Shown piece after piece: positions 62,668-64,000 of a stretch of DNA of 64,000 nucleotides; the stretch's first letter is position 1; each line of letters starts with the position of its first letter. A model generated the notes under the pieces. The model did not search any database. It was not told the origin of the DNA and worked only from the letters and a program-made list of their open reading frames with translations. The stretch is taken from the NCBI GenBank assembly GCA_963662175.1, contig OY759215.1:23859079-23923078 (forward strand), written 5' to 3'. This DNA comes from Aradus depressus. Lineage: Eukaryota > Arthropoda > Insecta > Hemiptera > Aradidae. Both the position numbers and the translations under genes were made by a program.

Positions 62668-63239
62668 ATTGTATATATAATTTATTTTTTATCTTTATAA
62701 TTATATGAAACTAGCAGGCTAAGGTTAGTATCTTCATCTGTCCGCTTAGAAACTCTATAGCTACCAGCGCTCTCCGACAATTAAGATAACAGAATTTTGG
62801 AGCCAAAAAAAAAAATCAAGATTTCCCCATAATGGATTACAAATAGTAGGCAAGGTATTTGCAGGAATAAGAACGACTTGAAGAAAGACCAAAACGAAGA
62901 AATAAAAGAAAGAAAGGTCAAGAAGAGTAGGTATTGTTTAAGGTATCAGAAAGTGGATCAGATAAGTGGTGAGGGAGGACAGTCTCACGATGATGGGGAA
63001 ACAAAAGATAGATCCGTGGAGAGATGAGCCAGGCTAGGGACAGATAGTTGGCCGGAGTCTAATGCAAGGATCACGAGCGTCACGTCCCTTTGGCAGTCTG
63101 TCTGACCAATCTGCAGAATGTGTCTCTTCTCTCTCTGGTAATTACTGGGCCATCGGACACTCAAGAGCACTCCTCAGGTCAGTCTCACACTCTCAGCTAT
63201 CAAGATGTCACAGAGTCGCTCCTCATGTTGAGTCTACCT
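62668..63239. other. Unassigned stretch
   Basis: A scrap of a SINE-A head (TATAGCTACCAGCGCTCTC) is at 62757-62776. The rest is purine-rich (62860-62990) with no gene recognised. Confidence 0.4.
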
Positions 63240-63380
63240 TCTATTGTAACTCTGCAAAAATGCTAGATCGAGTTTCAATGGAATTTCACGTTTCAAGCAT
63301 GAAATTTGAAATAACGATGTTAAATGTGCTAACTTAGATCTAATGAGATTTTGGCCTAAATCAGACGAAAATTAAGAAGT
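63240..63380 (+). repeat. Rep3 3' part
   Basis: TTTCACGTTTCAAGCATGAA, GTGCTAACTTAGATCTAATG and GAGATTTTGGCCTAAATCAG. Confidence 0.7.
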
Positions 63381-63479
63381 TTGTTTTATTTATGAAAATC
63401 GAATAAAATGTGTTGGGAAAACTATTAGAGACGTTTGCTTGATTTGCCGAAAACTGATAGCCCTATCAAAAAATTGACA

Positions 63480-63600
63480 AAGAGGTATCATCACGAAAAT
63501 GGTCAACAAAACGTATTCAGAGGACCTTGAAACGTGAAAATCCGTTGAAACACCAATCTCGAATTTTCGTACGATTATAATACTTCCTTATACTTCCCCC
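63480..63600 (-). repeat. Rep3 head, opposite orientation
   Basis: CATCACGAAAATGGTCAACA, CTTGAAACGTGAAAATCCGT and TAATACTTCCTTATACTTC. With 63240-63380 it makes an inverted Rep3 pair. Confidence 0.7.
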
Positions 63601-63816
63601 CCGCTCATCTTATAGGTAGAAAAACGGGATGATAGGCAAATGCTTGCCATCCTAGATCGGTTCTCACAGCCTTAGCTAAAATGAAACTGGGGGATGGTTG
63701 CATCCAAGTGGCACCACCAACTGAGATTGGATTCATATGTGATAGATAGTAAGAGGTTGCGGGACGAGATTTTTTATAGAAATAAAAGACGTTGTCTTCC
63801 CACTGTTTTACTTTAG

Positions 63817-63858
63817 ACCAGAATCGGTTTTCAACGCAACAGCGTCATCATCAGTGGT
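63817..63858 (-). ncRNA. Hammerhead-like ribozyme motif, B2
   Basis: On the reverse strand: ACCA, CTGATGA (63848-63854), one T, stem II GACGC, loop TGTT, GCGTT (63833-63846, 5 bp with a closing G-T), GAAA, ACCGAT, T, C, TGGT (63817-63820). ACCA/TGGT is stem I. Compared with B1 the stem II closing pair changes from G-C to G-T and the next pairs are kept. Confidence 0.65.
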
Positions 63859-64000
63859 TCATCCTACCCACACAGCACCGCTAACATGACTTTATTACAC
63901 CAACCACGTTTTAACAGATCCCTCCCCCATCCCCCTTCTCAAATTCATCTGAAACTGACATTATTGGATATAAGAAAGTATCCCTCAGTATTACGCTGTA
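63859..64000. other. B2 element flank and window end
   Basis: ACCCACACAGCAC at 63867 is shared with the flank of B1. No gene is seen before the window edge. Confidence 0.4.

Overview
This is a gene-poor, AT-rich stretch of an animal nuclear genome, almost certainly an arthropod and probably an insect. The evidence is GT-AG spliced exon candidates, many non-LTR retrotransposon (LINE) remnants of Jockey-like type, tRNA-derived SINEs whose tails are runs of CCTAA (the arthropod telomere motif), and no bacterial-style operons. The species cannot be named from the sequence; a hemipteran is a guess. Almost none of the long open frames is a gene. They are translations of repeats, or of LINE pieces that are 5' truncated and frameshifted.

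The dominant component is one tRNA-derived SINE (called SINE-A here, full length about 346 bp), with about 25 copies on both strands. Several are bounded by 12-13 bp target-site duplications. The body is a chain of hairpins. The first hairpin exists in two sequence versions that both pair perfectly, which suggests that its structure is selected. A second, modular element (Rep2) has about 25 copies. It carries a head hairpin, two to four internal units of about 142 bp, and a tail that ends in a hairpin. A third family (Rep3) shares its head with Rep2. LINE pieces include several Jockey-like ORF2 C-termini (6.5-7.4, 37.2, 57.7 and 61.4 kb), a reverse transcriptase piece (29.4 kb), a LINE with a CPLC zinc motif (18.85-20.25 kb), and small insertions with clear target-site duplications (26.36-26.61 and 50.30-50.46 kb). 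There is also a decayed endonuclease/exonuclease/phosphatase domain (27.3-27.7 kb), a pogo/Tigger-like DNA element (41.39-41.90 kb), a second, poly(A)-tailed SINE (55.49-55.69 kb), and a poly(A)-tailed insertion of unknown origin (11.62-12.15 kb).

The most unusual content is a set of small palindromic insertions, at 14.09, 16.93, 19.17, 35.5, 45.3, 52.16 and 61.9 kb, plus three single copies at 12.35, 47.08 and 63.82 kb. Their arms carry hammerhead-ribozyme-like cores: CUGANGA, a short stem II, GAAA, a short self-complementary segment, UH, and a complementary stem I. Three palindromes have 12-13 bp target-site duplications. The layout fits the dimer-forming hammerhead variants known from Penelope-like retroelements, and a possible GIY-YIG remnant of that class lies at 48.6 kb. 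These look like non-autonomous, inverted-dimer ribozyme elements.

Host genes are represented only by scattered exon candidates on the + strand. Three phase-compatible exons (37772-37988, 44773-44823, 61196-61276) could form the start of a type II membrane protein: a charged N-terminus, one membrane segment, then an extracellular stalk. Other exon-like pieces lie at 3-128, 22728-22882, 25608-25699, 33324-33503 and 56584-56733. Tandem arrays of 29, 31, 72, 83, 123, 142 and 160 bp fill parts of the remaining space.
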